NCBI GenBank assembly: GCA_030280995.1
Contig: JASXTE010000097.1
Coordinates: forward strand, 62,001 to 126,000
From: Hemileia vastatrix
Lineage: Eukaryota > Basidiomycota > Pucciniomycetes > Pucciniales > Zaghouaniaceae
Direction of reading: 5' to 3'
Length of the DNA: 64,000 nt
Both the position numbers and the translations under genes were made by a program. Each line of letters opens with the position of its first letter. Position 1 is the stretch's first letter. Below the pieces are notes generated by a model. That model was not told the DNA's origin. It saw only the letters and a program-made list of their open reading frames with translations, and did not search any database. Below, in pieces: positions 25,801 through 36,642 of this stretch.

Positions 25801-28800
25801 TATTAATTGACTTGATTTGAGATAAATTGATCCATCTCGTTAGATGATTACTTTGAATGTCGTTTATTTTTCTTATTGCCATTGAAAAGAATCTTCAAGT
25901 TGTCTCAAAAATGATGACTTTGCAAAGTGTGTAATTTATTCCCTTACAATTGATAAAATCTCTTGCAAAATGTTTTGTCAATTATAAATTTGAGTGAAAA
26001 ATAGAAACATCATCAAATTGTACTCCTTTATTCACATGAATTGCTTTGTCTGTAATTTTATTTTAAACAAATTTCACTTTGTCGACTGAATAATTTTGTC
26101 AAATTACCTGATGCATTGAATAAGTTGACTGTTGTCCATTTACATTTTAATTTGATTCTTCATCTTGAATGAAATATTGCTGACCGAAGAAGCAACATTT
26201 GATGGATCTTGTATTAAACCTGAAGGTGAATAAGTCTATGAGTTTGTGAGTCTGTCTATGAAAAGTGTTGTCGGTAAAGTTCGATAATTCATTCTACCGG
26301 TCAAAGTGGCCGACGTTCACACTTCTCACTGTTCATTATTCAATTTTTCTCTCCTTTGCTTTTTGCCTTGCTTTTGAAATTATTTTTTCTTCCATCACTC
26401 ATGTTGCATGTCATCATCATGAACCAGCTCGTGTTATGCATCATTACAGATTCACCTTGTGTCATAGGTATTCTGGTATTTCGGTCTTTTGGTATTTTGT
26501 CTCTTTTCCTTCATCCTGACATGGAATTCTTTTATTCGAGTTTAGTCTCTTTTCTCCTGTCCATCACTTGATCTTTTTTTTTCCTATTCTTTTCTTTTGC
26601 TTTTTTCCCTCTTGCTTTCTTTCTTTTTTTCTTTTCGTAGTGATCGAGTGATCACTTCATATGCAAACTCACTTTGCCTCTCTAGTTGCTGCTGATTGTC
26701 TGATGATACTCGATTCTTTTTGCGAGGAAAGAAAAAAAACACTCTCGAGACTAACACTGACCCCAAAAGTGAGGGAGAAAAAAAAAAGTTAAACTTTGTC
26801 TCGTTTATCGAATTGACTTACACTGTCTTCTGGTGAAGTTAATTTATTCCTACCAATTTGCCTGGTGAAGGAACATTTTATTTCTTTTATTTCTTTCATT
26901 TCTTTCATTTATTTTATTTCTTCAAGGGACAATTGTGCCTGTCGATAATAATGGGTCCATTAGATGATCCTTCTTCCCTTTATACAATATGACCGAATTA
27001 TCCGACTTATCTATGAAAGATGAGTTGATTTTTCCAACCTAAATGACTCCAATGTGCTCTCATTTGTTCATTTATCACCCAAATGTTCATTAGAACGTTA
27101 TTTTGCATTGTGTCACTTACGCTTGCATTAAATTACACTTGGTTGAGTATTGATACCAGTTTGATTTGACTTTGCACTGCCATGCAAATGACAAATATCC
27201 TTTTGGTGTCTTTTGATGCATTAAAAGGTTAAATTAACTTCCAACAGGAAGAACAGCCACACTTTTACTAACCCAGTGATTTATTTTACCCCAAGAAATT
27301 TATGTTACATTTGACACTGTGCTAACTCTTCAATTTAAAGCTAAATACAATTCTTTTTTTTCTATTACAATGTTCTATTTAGGTCACTTTTTGTGATTTG
27401 GCCTTCATTAGATTTGCCATTATTGATACCAACTCCAATCACATAGTTTCACAAAGAATAATTCCTATTAATTCACTTAAACCTGGATATCGACATATAC
27501 GACTTCGATCACCCACCAACCAACCACTTGCTATTGCATCTTTGTTCATATTTTCTAACATGCAAGAAGAAGGCATCGAAGTGACTGTTGATAATTGTAC
27601 CCATGTAAACTCCGCAAGCGCTCTCGACAACACCATTGCAACATCATCAGTGGCAACATCATCAATCAGTTGCGCAGCAGTTAAAGTGAGTGATTCAATT
27701 AGTCAACTGACAAGTGTTGATTCTTCATCATGTTCTGATGCACGCATTAGTACTTTGTCCGGTAAATCGATACCCGTTACGGGTTCGATAAACACACCTG
27801 TCTCCAGTGCAAACATGACTTGTACGAGTCAACAAGAACAGCATCAACAACAACAACAACATCAACAGCAACAACAGCAGCAACAACAACAACATCAACA
27901 TCAACAACAACAACAGCAACAGCCACAATCGAATGCTCCATCATCAGTTCCAACTCGACGTCGAATGTTCTTCCTTGTTGTTCATGGTGTTGTACAGGAT
28001 GAACCATCAACCATACTAAAAATTACTCAAGATTCTACCGCTGCAGATGTCATATCACAAGCACTAGTAAAAGGTGGAAAACGAAGTGAAAATGCAATTG
28101 ATTATGCTTTAATGGAACAAGTTACTTCATCATGGGACAAGAAACATTTACTTCGTCACGGCAATAAAGCTTATTATTCTGTACAAAGAGTTCTAGAACC
28201 TAATGAAAGGCCACTTGAAGCTCAATCCAAGTGGAAAGGAGAAGGTAGATTTGTTCTTAAAAAGTTAGACGACCCTTCAACTCGAGCATGGATGTCAACG
28301 ATAAAAGCTGCTAATGTTCTAAAAGAACGAAAACTTGCCCGTCAAACATCTGAAGGATCATCCGGTGATTCTGGATCTAATTTGTCAATGATTAAATCGT
28401 GTAACGTATCAACTGACAAATTTTCATCCTGGTCTGATGATTTCTTGGACAATTTTTTAATTTGCGTTTACAATGTTTCTCCTGATCAACCTTACACCAT
28501 ACTTAAAGCTTCTACACATTCAACTTCACAAGAAATAATTCAAAGAGTAAGTGTACCCTTTTCTTCTTTTTTACTTTTTCTTTGTCTTTTGTTACATCAT
28601 TCATTAATACTTTATTGCTTTTTTTTCACCTACTCACCTATCGTAATACAATCTGTAAAGTTTAACTTTGTCGATGAAATTTTGTTCTTCATCTTCATTC
28701 AATTCAACACCTCAGGCTGACAAGTCTATTTATTTATCCATGAGGCGTTTGAAATGATATTATTTATTTTACTTCCTTTTTTCACTGCAGTCAAAGAAAG

Positions 28801-31800
28801 AAGAAGATAAAAAATTCTCTTCATCGTGTCAATTCAAATATTATACCTTATGTGTACTAGTGAAATCAAGTGAAAGTTTTATATTAGAAGAATACAGTAC
28901 AACATTCAAGTAACTTATATTCACATGTAAATCGATGAAAGAATCACTTGATTCATTGTGAACATTTTAAAATTTACTCTCAACAAAGAATGTATACAAA
29001 AGTTGTATAAATCTTGCATTTTTTCTCACCTTTTACTGTTACATTGGAATTTTCTCCTTCCATTTTGTCCATTGATAGTCACAAATTGTCAGTTCGAATG
29101 GTAAATGAAACTGATTCGGTCACAGGTTGATACACTCATATTGTGCAGAATGCATACATGAAGATAGACAGTTTCGATATTTCATCCCTTACTGTCTCAT
29201 CCTTTATCCTTATTCTTCATTCTTTACACTTTATCCTACATTTCCCAATTCACCGACAGCTCTTTCAGTGACAGATGAACTTGTTCATTCACTAGGTCGA
29301 CCCAGAGAACAATCTCGTAAACAGCAATAACAAATCTTCCCACACTATCTCTTTCGACAATGTATCGATTTTCAAATGTACACGAATATTCTTCTTTTTT
29401 TCCCTTTCCTTGATGTAACAATGGAATCCTCATCATATTTTCACAATCTTTCTCATCTTCATCTCATTTTCAAATCATACCAGTGATCTTGAATTACATT
29501 CTCAAGGTTCATTGTTGGTACAAACTGTCAGTCAACAAAGTGAAAAAGTTGACTCACACTCTCAGTTCGAGTAGCTTATAATCGACTAGTATATACTGTT
29601 GACTGGTGATTCGAGTAGTAAAGATGAACAAAGTGTGTCATGAAAGTTGACAGATGGTTAGAGTGAATGTTCAATCGGTCGAAGAAAAAAAAGGAAAAAA
29701 AGAAAGGAAAAAAAAGTGTACATCCTGCTTGAGTTTTTTAACAGAGAGAAAAGATACAACCGGTGATTGGAAACTCTTTTTCACTCGATTTGATTTGGGG
29801 CGACGAGAACAAAGCTAGTGAGAACTGGTAAGAACAAAATGGACGAATTATTTCATCGCAGAGTAAAAAAGGACTCAAAGGGGAAGTTATTGCTCAGCCA
29901 GCGCAATCACAGTCTTTACATGTTCTGTCCCTGCTATAATGTTCTAATGTTCTAAGGCGTGCACTTGGAAGGTTGTTTCCTTTTTTTCCTTTTTTTTCTT
30001 TCTCTTTTCATGTTTGATGAAAGGAAAATTAGGACAGGATAAAATGTTCACCTCTTTGTTCCTCTTTAGTGAAGAAATGCAAAAAAGCTTGGAACCTTCT
30101 CGATGGAGACAAGAACCACTTATATATATGTACAATGTACATTGTACATTGTGAACAGTACATTGCAGACTAGAGACTTCAGACTACATACTGTCGACTG
30201 CGAATGCTACACTTGCAAGACTTTTCTCATTTAAAATTACATCAATCACATTCCTTGTGTAACATTTTTATTGAACATTTGAAATATCGTACAAGGAGGT
30301 GAATTTTATTTCTCCACGCACAATGAAAATCCTCTAAATTTACTCGATTCATTCATTGATGACATTAATACTCGATTTATCTTTTTCAAATCAACATTTA
30401 ACCCTAACCATTACATAAATAATCAATATTTTGAACTTCATTTAACAACTTGTATCATTATTTTGATCAAAGAGTAACAAAAAAAGTGTCATTAGGGTTG
30501 ATCATTTGAATTTAATGTCGTTTTCTTTACAAATGGTGAAGCAATTTTTGTTTAACTTAATTGAGGAAAAAAGAGAAAAACAAGTTCAACAACAACAACA
30601 ACATGAACAAGTGAGGATGTTATTTGAAGATACTTGTTTCTTTCTCATTCACTTTATCCTTCACGTTGATGTGTTCGAATGTTCAGCTTAACATCTGTTA
30701 AATGGTACAATTGGCAGAGAAAAGCACACTGACAGAGGCACAGAAGAAAAAAATGAGCAACAATAGACGAAAAAAAGGGGGAAACATCTACTGTTCGATA
30801 GAACATAGAACAGTTCGTCAGAACATACGAACTTTTGCACATTCTGTCGATTGGAGGAATTTTCGTTTACTTCTTTATTTCTGATCAATGCAATCATTGT
30901 GCAAGTCGTGTTCTCTTTATCTTGTTTGCGCATCACCAACCTCTGTATCCATTGTAACAACTAAGGGTTTAGTAAATCTAGAATTTGTTTCTGATTCTTC
31001 ATTTGTTCTCTCGACAACACTTATCCTTCTTTTCACACCTTTCTGTGCTTATTGCTGTGAGTGTTTGTGCTTATTTGTTTACCGGTTTGTAGCTTGTATT
31101 ATTATATCATTCGATCCGGTTGATCTTTTACTTGCATTTCATCTTGAGAAAAAGGTACAGTTTCAGTTGAACATTCAAATATCAACAGTTCGGTTCTTTC
31201 TCTATATCACCCACGAGAATCAAGCAGAATGATTATTACTCGATGTACTTATTTTTACCTTTGGAGGATTGTTATTTGTGATGAGAGTTATACTTTTTTT
31301 CTACTTTCATTGTAATTCAGGTATTTTCATCCTTGTCAGTTATTAATAGAACAAATTTGTCCGTTATTCTTTACTTTACCATGAAAAGATCTCTTGGAAC
31401 TGTTCATAATTCATTGGAAAATTTAATTAGTACATGATCATTGAGCTTGTTTCATTTGAGTTTATTGACATTTAATATGAAAGAGCATGCTGATTACATC
31501 GTTTGATCCATAGAATCTTCCTCAAGGACTTGTTTATGTCTCCACCTAATATGTTTTTCAATCGATCTTCTTCATTTACAGGCTCTGCTCAAAGCCCGTC
31601 GTCTAGAAGACTCAAAGGATTATGTGATCATCGAAGAACTAGAATTCGATCCACTCGATGATGGCAAAAGTCAGCCTCATCATCGTCATGCTTATCATCG
31701 AGTTGCTCAAGAATCTACTGGTGGACATCGATCTCAAGCACCAACTGTTTTGACAAAGAAGCGGATTATTGCAGATGACGAAATTCTTTACCTTGTCCAA

Positions 31801-32343
31801 TCGAACTGGCGATCTAAAGGACTCTTTCGAATGACCAAAAGAACTGAAGCTCAGATGATTCTAGGATCCAGTGGTCAAGGTGTTTCGGTCAAAACAGTCA
31901 CTTCTTCAGGTTCTAACACGTCTGGTCAAAGTTCGATTAAATCATCATTCGTATCTAACTCAGCCTTTAAAAAGTCTTCAGCATCCAGCTTGTTACCTTT
32001 TGACTTTGCGTCAACATCAACGACCCACGATGCTGAGTCATCTTCAAAACAGAACAAATCACACAGATCATCGACAGGTACAAATGATGCATCGAATGTC
32101 GGCCCATCATCCAGTTCTTTTAACAACGACAGTAACATTCAAGGTTCACCCCAACGAATGCGTCCAGCAACCAGATCGTTACTCAGGTGGGCGGCATCAG
32201 CAAAAGGTTCTTTTCGCAGAATTTCTCGAATGTCCTCGTTTTCTGCACGAACCAAAGAAAGGTCCAATTCTACCGATCGAGACTCATCAACTGGTAAATC
32301 GGACTCCTTCGAATCACCCAACGACAATAATGTCACCTACTGA
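11948..32343 (+). CDS. PLCE1: Phospholipase C epsilon (five coding exons, about 3330 aa)
   Basis: This enzyme cleaves PIP2 into IP3 and diacylglycerol downstream of Ras/Rap/Rho-family GTPases. The join 11948-16803, 17080-20131, 23747-23905, 27383-28546, 31582-32343 keeps the frame across every GT-AG junction. Domains in order: split PH-like (about residues 284-536), EF-hand region (from about 989, resuming after 1640), catalytic X box (about 1805-1954), Y box (from about 2183), C2 (about 2633-2745), RA1 (about 2880-3030) and RA2 (about 3042-3130). The active site looks intact: His1817 in SHNTYL, Glu1847/Asp1849 in ELDCWDG, His1862 in YHGHT. Two C-terminal RA domains are diagnostic of the epsilon type. 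Human PLCE1 is about 2300 aa and carries an N-terminal CDC25 Ras-GEF domain that I do not find here. The extra length is low-complexity insertions. The first ATG of the long frame was chosen; an upstream coding exon is possible because the frame stays open back to an in-frame stop at 11846-11848. Confidence 0.9.
15018..15090 (+). repeat. Asn-rich AAT/ATG/ATT codon repeat inside PLC epsilon exon 1
   Basis: Coding trinucleotide and hexanucleotide repetition gives N-M-N-N and N-I-N-N units, about nine in a row, ending in Asn-Asn-Asn. It lies just after the first EF-hand helix. Confidence 0.8.
17080..20131 (+). CDS. PLCE1: PLC epsilon coding exon 2: EF hands, catalytic X and Y boxes
   Basis: The acceptor is TTCACAG|T (phase 2) and the donor ACC|GTAAGT (phase 0). 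It codes the rest of the EF region (LTAEELAHQKSLIWDAIS onward), then the X box with both catalytic histidines and the SIENHCSLPQQ motif. A linker of about 220 residues follows, with an acidic EEDDDDDVDVEVV run and a poly-Gln tract. The Y box begins PELSDLVNYVQAVKF and is broken by an insertion of roughly 310 residues, including an uninterrupted 19-Gln tract, before it resumes at YQVPSLNEHTAKKLC and RIDSSNFNPLTFWAFGLQM. The X-Y linker being long and acidic is normal for PLC enzymes; the Y-box insertion is much longer than in vertebrates. Confidence 0.9.
18599..18700 (+). repeat. Mixed CAA/CAG poly-Gln tract in the PLC epsilon X-Y linker
   Basis: Glutamine runs are interrupted by His, Leu, Tyr and Ser. 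CAA and CAG codons are mixed, so this is not a pure CAG array and should be fairly stable. Confidence 0.85.
18890..18946 (+). repeat. Uninterrupted 19-Gln tract in the PLC epsilon Y-box insertion
   Basis: Nineteen consecutive Gln codons, CAA and CAG mixed. They lie within the long insertion that splits the Y box. Confidence 0.85.
21734..21761. repeat. TTATTTTCC tandem repeat (3 copies)
   Basis: Three direct copies of a 9-bp pyrimidine-rich unit inside a PLC epsilon intron. Confidence 0.75.
22141..22175. repeat. AATGTAT-type short tandem repeat
   Basis: aatgtataatgtctaatgta and following copies form about five 7-bp units with one variant, inside a PLC epsilon intron. Confidence 0.65.
23747..23905 (+). 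CDS. PLCE1: PLC epsilon coding exon 3: first half of the C2 domain
   Basis: A 159-bp, phase-0 exon of 53 residues, with acceptor TTATATAG|GTC and donor CGG|GTGAGT. It opens VISGQSLCPD and ends NPHFSDTFLFR, matching the start of the epsilon-type C2 domain directly after the last beta-barrel strand of the Y half. Confidence 0.85.
25593..25650. repeat. TTTTGTTC-type T-rich tandem repeat
   Basis: Two copies of attttgttcat are followed by three copies of tttttgttct and a tttgtttg tail, inside a PLC epsilon intron. Confidence 0.7.
26879..26925. repeat. TTTCTTTTAT / TTTCTTTCAT repeat
   Basis: Degenerate 9-10 bp T-rich units in tandem inside a PLC epsilon intron. Confidence 0.6.
27383..28546 (+). 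CDS. PLCE1: PLC epsilon coding exon 4: end of C2, RA1, start of RA2
   Basis: Phase 0 at both ends (acceptor ATTTAG|GTC, donor AGA|GTAAGT), 388 residues. It codes the remaining C2 strands (FIRFAIIDT, a GYRHIRLRSPTNQPL match to the epsilon family), a Ser/Thr-rich linker, a His/Gln tract, RA1 beginning MFFLVVHGVVQDEPSTILKI and ending in an AQSKWKGEGRFVLKKL strand, and the opening of RA2 (FLICVYNVSPDQPYTILKAS). RA2 of vertebrate PLC epsilon binds Ras-GTP; RA1 is the weaker partner. Confidence 0.88.
27830..27923 (+). repeat. Gln/His tract (CAA/CAG/CAT codons) before RA1
   Basis: Trinucleotide repetition gives Gln runs broken by His at about ten-codon intervals. It sits in the linker between C2 and RA1. 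Confidence 0.85.
28547..31581 (+). other. PLC epsilon intron splitting RA2 (3.0 kb)
   Basis: It starts GTAAGT and ends CATTTACAG. No nested gene was recognised. It holds a purine tract at about 29684-29717 and a perfect 20-bp palindrome at 30129-30148. Confidence 0.7.
30129..30148. repeat. Perfect 20-bp palindrome
   Basis: The sequence tgtacaatgtacattgtaca equals its own reverse complement. It lies next to a TATATATATG run and further gtacatt copies in a PLC epsilon intron. Confidence 0.9.
31582..32343 (+). CDS. PLCE1: PLC epsilon coding exon 5: end of RA2 and C-terminal tail
   Basis: Acceptor CATTTACAG|GCT, phase 0, 253 codons to TGA. It completes RA2 (ALLKARRLEDSKDYVIIEEL, then a segment with DDEILYLVQSNWRSKGLFRM matching the closing strand). 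It ends in a Ser-rich, basic tail of about 160 residues with RSLLRWAASAKGSFRRISRM, a possible amphipathic, membrane-facing helix. Confidence 0.85.
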   Translation, partial: ALLKARRLEDSKDYVIIEELEFDPLDDGKSQPHHRHAYHRVAQESTGGHRSQAPTVLTKKRIIADDEILYLVQSNWRSKGLFRMTKRTEAQMILGSSGQGVSVKTVTSSGSNTSGQSSIKSSFVSNSAFKKSSASSLLPFDFASTSTTHDAESSSKQNKSHRSSTGTNDASNVGPSSSSFNNDSNIQGSPQRMRPATRSLLRWAASAKGSFRRISRMSSFSARTKERSNSTDRDSSTGKSDSFESPNDNNVTY

Positions 32344-34565
32344 ACCAGATCAACTTACCAACATCACTAACATCACCATCATCATACTCATCATCATCAT
32401 TTACTTTTCTCGGTCATTATCATCAGCATTCCTGATATTATCGCTATTGAACACATGGCAAATGATGTGACTTTTCCATCAGCCGGGCTAATTTAACTGA
32501 ATACATTTATCACAGATCGAATCATCAACTTTTCCTTTAACTATTGTTGACTTACACATTATCATACGAAGAGCTAATACTTGTGTTGTGTTCTTCGTGA
32601 CAAGTGCAAAGACCAAAAGAAAAATTATCATTGAACGGGCGAATTGTGAAATGACAAGTTAATCGATTAAATTTCAACAGATCCAAGTGTTTTTAATTAA
32701 TTTTCATTTCATTCAATTGATTACTTCATGTGCATTTACGAAAAAGTAAAAATTTCCAACCTATTGTACCATTGAAAACAAGTTTTACAAATTGAACTTG
32801 TTCAAAGATCGAGTGATGTCGGAGAGAGAGAGAGAGCAAAAAAACAAGATGAATCACTGTGTTGATAAATTGTTGTATATTTGACTAATATGACATGCAA
32901 ATTGAATTAAACTTGCTTATTATTGTAAATATCAAAGTGAATTGTAAAAAAAATGACAACCGTTTGTCCAATGATCAAGTAGAATAATTTAAAAGTGAAA
33001 TTGGCGCCAAAAAAAGGTAATGAGTTGATCTGCAGTTTACTTTGAGGTTGATTTAGTGTGGAAACCAACATTCAAATGGACTACTTGAGAAGGTGAAGCA
33101 TATTGCACTTGACAGAACATATTGATTGATGCGGTACTTGACATAAAGGGTATAAACATTTATTTCCACAGATTGGGTCGGACGGTCGAATTGTCAGAAC
33201 AGAACAGAACAAGTAAAAAATGGCACCATCATCAATGACTCTCTTCGTATCTCACTCAAAGCTGCAAGTTGACGGTTATTTGGTTCATCCGAGTCTCCCA
33301 TGTCGGATGTATTATGTAGAACATTGCACATAGAACATCAAAAGTACTCTTATCCCACTCTTGTCAATATTCTACTCTGTTCTTACGTCAATATTGACTT
33401 GGTACTGTGTGATGAATTCGATGAAACAACTTCACTTGTACTTGGCATCTTCTGCTTTTTTTTATTTATTTTTATTTTTTTTCCTCTTCCTCCATGGACA
33501 CATTTCTCATTTCATTTGTAATTTCTCGCTCGAGAATGAAATAAAAAGAAAGAAAAAACATCTTTGCCATCTTCATTGCCATGACTCGCTGACATTCAAG
33601 TCTCAAGCGTCCATTTCATCGAATGATATTTTTTTTCTTCTCTCAATCTTCACCAATGTTTGTTATGCTGGTCTAAACTTTTCCATCTTTTCCGATTTTC
33701 CCTTGTACAACGATCAGCCAGCAGTTTTATGTGTCACCAGAGTGGTCAACGTCGCTTTATTTAAGTAGAATTTGCCAATCACTTGTAGTTTTTTTTCTCT
33801 TCAACTCACAGATTGCATCAAACACATCACAACTTTTCTCCCAATTTCCTAGGAAACCGATGAGAAGTTGATGAGCAACTCAAAAGGACATTTGATTGGC
33901 AAGCAAAGTACAGACTGTCCTTTCCATTTTTTTGTCAGATGGGTCAAATAGGAAATTGAACAAGCCTCAATTCACATTTTACATTTCAAAAGGAACCGAC
34001 ATTTCACATGTAAATCTACTTGATAATCAAGTCACTCGGTTTCCATGCCAATGCAAATTACATCCATTAACAATTTGTCTGTAGAGTGAGTTTCATTTGT
34101 GCCTGAATTATTTTAACTCAGTAAATAATTATCAGTTCAAAAGTCCACTTACTATGAGTATAATCTTAGGTCAAGATAAAGTCATAGGTCAATACAACTA
34201 TTTCCATGACATTCAATGAATGTTTGATTTCGAAGGAGAATTCTGTCATGTTCTAAAATTAGGTCACACACGCACAAACACATCCAATGATGTCACCAAT
34301 AGACCATTTGCTGTGTCACCAAATTTGCGGCCAACCAAATCAGCACCAGACCAGGTGGTATATTTGACAATTTAATTGAATTTTTTCTCTTGATTCACAA
34401 GAAGACTCACAACTTCTCATAACATAAACTCATTCACACCTGAATGATTGATGAAGGTCCATAACTCTTTGGATAGTGCATAACCTTTCAAAAGCTCTGA
34501 TCCATCTTCATTGAAATCAAAAACAGAAGACAATCAGCCTTGTCACAGGTAAGTTAGGGTAAATT
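32344..34565. other. PLC epsilon 3' flank and intergenic stretch
   Basis: CAT/ATC-rich sequence directly after the stop probably is 3' untranslated region. No clean AATAAA was found close by; ATTAAA occurs near 32660. Beyond about 33 kb nothing coding was recognised. Confidence 0.4.
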
Positions 34566-34571
34566 TTTATT
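34566..34571 (-). terminator. Polyadenylation signal AATAAA for the PHETA-like gene
   Basis: It reads AATAAA on the minus strand about 80 bp after the stop codon of the PH-domain gene. It supports that the gene ends here without further coding exons. Confidence 0.55.
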
Positions 34572-34651
34572 GCCCGCTAACATTTAGATAAATATCAATT
34601 AGAAATACATCGACCATTTCTTTTGTTTGTAACGCAGATAAGGCTTATTTG

Positions 34652-35128
34652 TCACTTTTTGAAATGTGAGGAATGAGGGAATCCTATCAAAGGATCTCTC
34701 CCAGTAATGGCACTTATTCTACTTCGCAAATCAGCTACTTTTGAACGGATAACTTCATATGAACAATTATTCAATGTGTCAACCCAGGCATCAGCCAAAG
34801 ATTGATTCGAGCATGAAAACATGTGCTTTCGATCGTTTTCAGCGTTGAATGTAATGGAAAATGAAAATGGTAGAGGTGACGTGTCTTCTAGAGTGACAAC
34901 ACAATCTTCGATGACAAGAAGACCTGATGGATCTTTCACACATAATCCTCCATATTCATTAACTTTGAAGTAGAACAAAAGGTTGCCATTCAATTTGAAC
35001 CATCTTTCTTTATATCCATCACGTGAAGTTGGTGAATTACAATGAAGCACTTTATAATACATTCGTCCATCACGATCAGGTTTAGATGTTGAAGCAAACT
35101 GAATCATTTCTCTTTCGTTAATTTTCAT
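34652..35128 (-). CDS. PHETA/sesquipedalian-like PH domain protein (158 aa)
   Basis: This is probably a small endosomal PH-domain adaptor of the PHETA (sesquipedalian, IPIP27) family. Those proteins work in endosome-to-Golgi and recycling traffic with the inositol phosphatase OCRL. The start MKINERE resembles the family's MKLNER opening. A PH domain spans about residues 18-125, with a GYKERWFKLNGNLLFYF strand pair and the invariant Trp in LADAWVDTL. A short helix (RSKVADLRSRI) follows the domain, as in the family. At 158 aa it is shorter than vertebrate members (about 250 aa) and ends soon after the helix. The C-terminal Phe/His motif that binds OCRL is not visible. Single exon. It stands alone, with no linked partner nearby. 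Confidence 0.7.
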   Translation of the reverse strand: MKINEREMIQFASTSKPDRDGRMYYKVLHCNSPTSRDGYKERWFKLNGNLLFYFKVNEYGGLCVKDPSGLLVIEDCVVTLEDTSPLPFSFSITFNAENDRKHMFSCSNQSLADAWVDTLNNCSYEVIRSKVADLRSRISAITGRDPLIGFPHSSHFKK

Positions 35129-36612
35129 TTTACCAAATGGTTTATTGGGCGGAATTAACTCAATTTTCGATTATTTATTGATTAAAAGCCAACAAAATAT
35201 AGTAAAGGCATTAAATAACAAGTTAAATGATAAATGTAATACACTTGAACAATCAGGTAACAGCTGACTGGCGCCACAAGCGTCAACAGGTTACATGATG
35301 GTTTTCAACAACAAATGGAGACGGAAAGGAGAAGACTGATGAATGAAGACTCAACAAGACTCAATAGACTATGTGGGCCAACTGAGTAGAACCACCATTG
35401 ACCGACTTATTTCATCAGCTGGAACTCAATCATTCATTCATTCTATCATCTAACATCTCTTCTTTCTCTCTGACTCCCTAATTTTCATTTTCACTTCAAT
35501 CATCGATTAACTTAATCAAGGAACAAGGGCAAGAACACCTACTGTCATCATCATCTGTTTCTTCATTCATTGGATGAATAAATGACTATTTCACTGTTTT
35601 CACTTTCACTTTCAATCATCTTAGTCACATACTAATCTTCTAATGGTTGTAGTTTTAATTTTGCTGTCAACTGGTATTTCCAAGGACAATGATTTGTTAG
35701 AATTTGACCATTTCCTCGTGACAAGAATGATAAAGAGGTAGGTTCTTCCTTCCGGCAAAGTTTTACCCTAAACTTTTTTTGCTTCAACTTGCTTGTTTGT
35801 TTGCAATCGAGTAGGATGTTTGTACTTCATTGACTGGATCAACAGGAAAAGGGACAACATGTTGGTTGACTCGTGGATGCACTTTGTACCCTCAGGCCTT
35901 AAAGTGAAAGCGTATAAGTACTCTACGCTTGTACTGATACACATTCTCAAAGTTGTATCTACTGACATTTCATTTGAAAACTGTAAAAAAGATTTATTTT
36001 ATTTTTAATTTTCATCGACAAATTCAAATTCAACCATTGATTTTATCGTGTGAGACACATTCCTACCAAATAATGTTACTAATGAACGTTATGTTGCTTT
36101 GTTCATTGGTATGCAGTGATTGATTTTGTTAAATGACTTATCACTTGATTTTCATGCTTATTCACCTTATTTCTCTTTCATTTGTGCCTTAACACAACAA
36201 AGTGGACCACAAATCATACCGATCTTACAGGTTAGTTTACACACTCGATAGGTGAGTTTTCTTTTTCATTTCATCATACAGACCAGTAATTGTAAATCTT
36301 ACGGTAGGTTTGAAATGTCGATGTGTAAAAGTTGACGACCTTGTCCTATTGAATTTTATTGAGGATGTTATCTACTTCAATTTCTATCATTTGTAAGGTC
36401 AGACGCGCCCAATTGGATCTGCCTGTGACTTCTTCATTTACCAATTAAGCACACTGGTCACTTTATTCCCCGCGAAATCCTTGACACAGATGTAAATAGT
36501 CAAATGTAGTCAAATGATCAGGACTAAGCTTATAGACTAAACAATTCTCCTCGGATGGTCTTTTCACCTGAGGCGATATAAGACAATCTATTGATTTAAT
36601 CATATATACGTC
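35129..36612. other. Intergenic stretch, nothing recognised
   Basis: Short open frames only, with no family resemblance. It separates two minus-strand genes and probably contains the PHETA-like promoter near 35130-35300. Confidence 0.5.
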
Positions 36613-36618
36613 TTTATT
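36613..36618 (-). terminator. Polyadenylation signal AATAAA for the secreted 12-Cys gene
   Basis: TTTATT on the plus strand, 25 bp beyond the stop codon of the four-exon secreted-protein gene. Confidence 0.6.
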
Positions 36619-36642
36619 CCTTCCCATCTGACGTTTGTTGAT

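Larger units (their letters stand above)
23906..27382 (+). other. PLC epsilon intron (3.5 kb)
   Basis: It starts GTGAGT and ends CTATTTAG. I recognised no nested gene. T-rich repeats with a TTTTGTTC/TTTTGTTCT unit lie at about 25593-25650, and a TTTCTTTTATT-type array at about 26879-26925. Confidence 0.7.

Noticed and set aside
27728..28010. Antisense Leu/Val-rich frames opposite the Gln/His tract
   Set aside because: They are shadows of the CAA/CAG/CAT repeat on the other strand.
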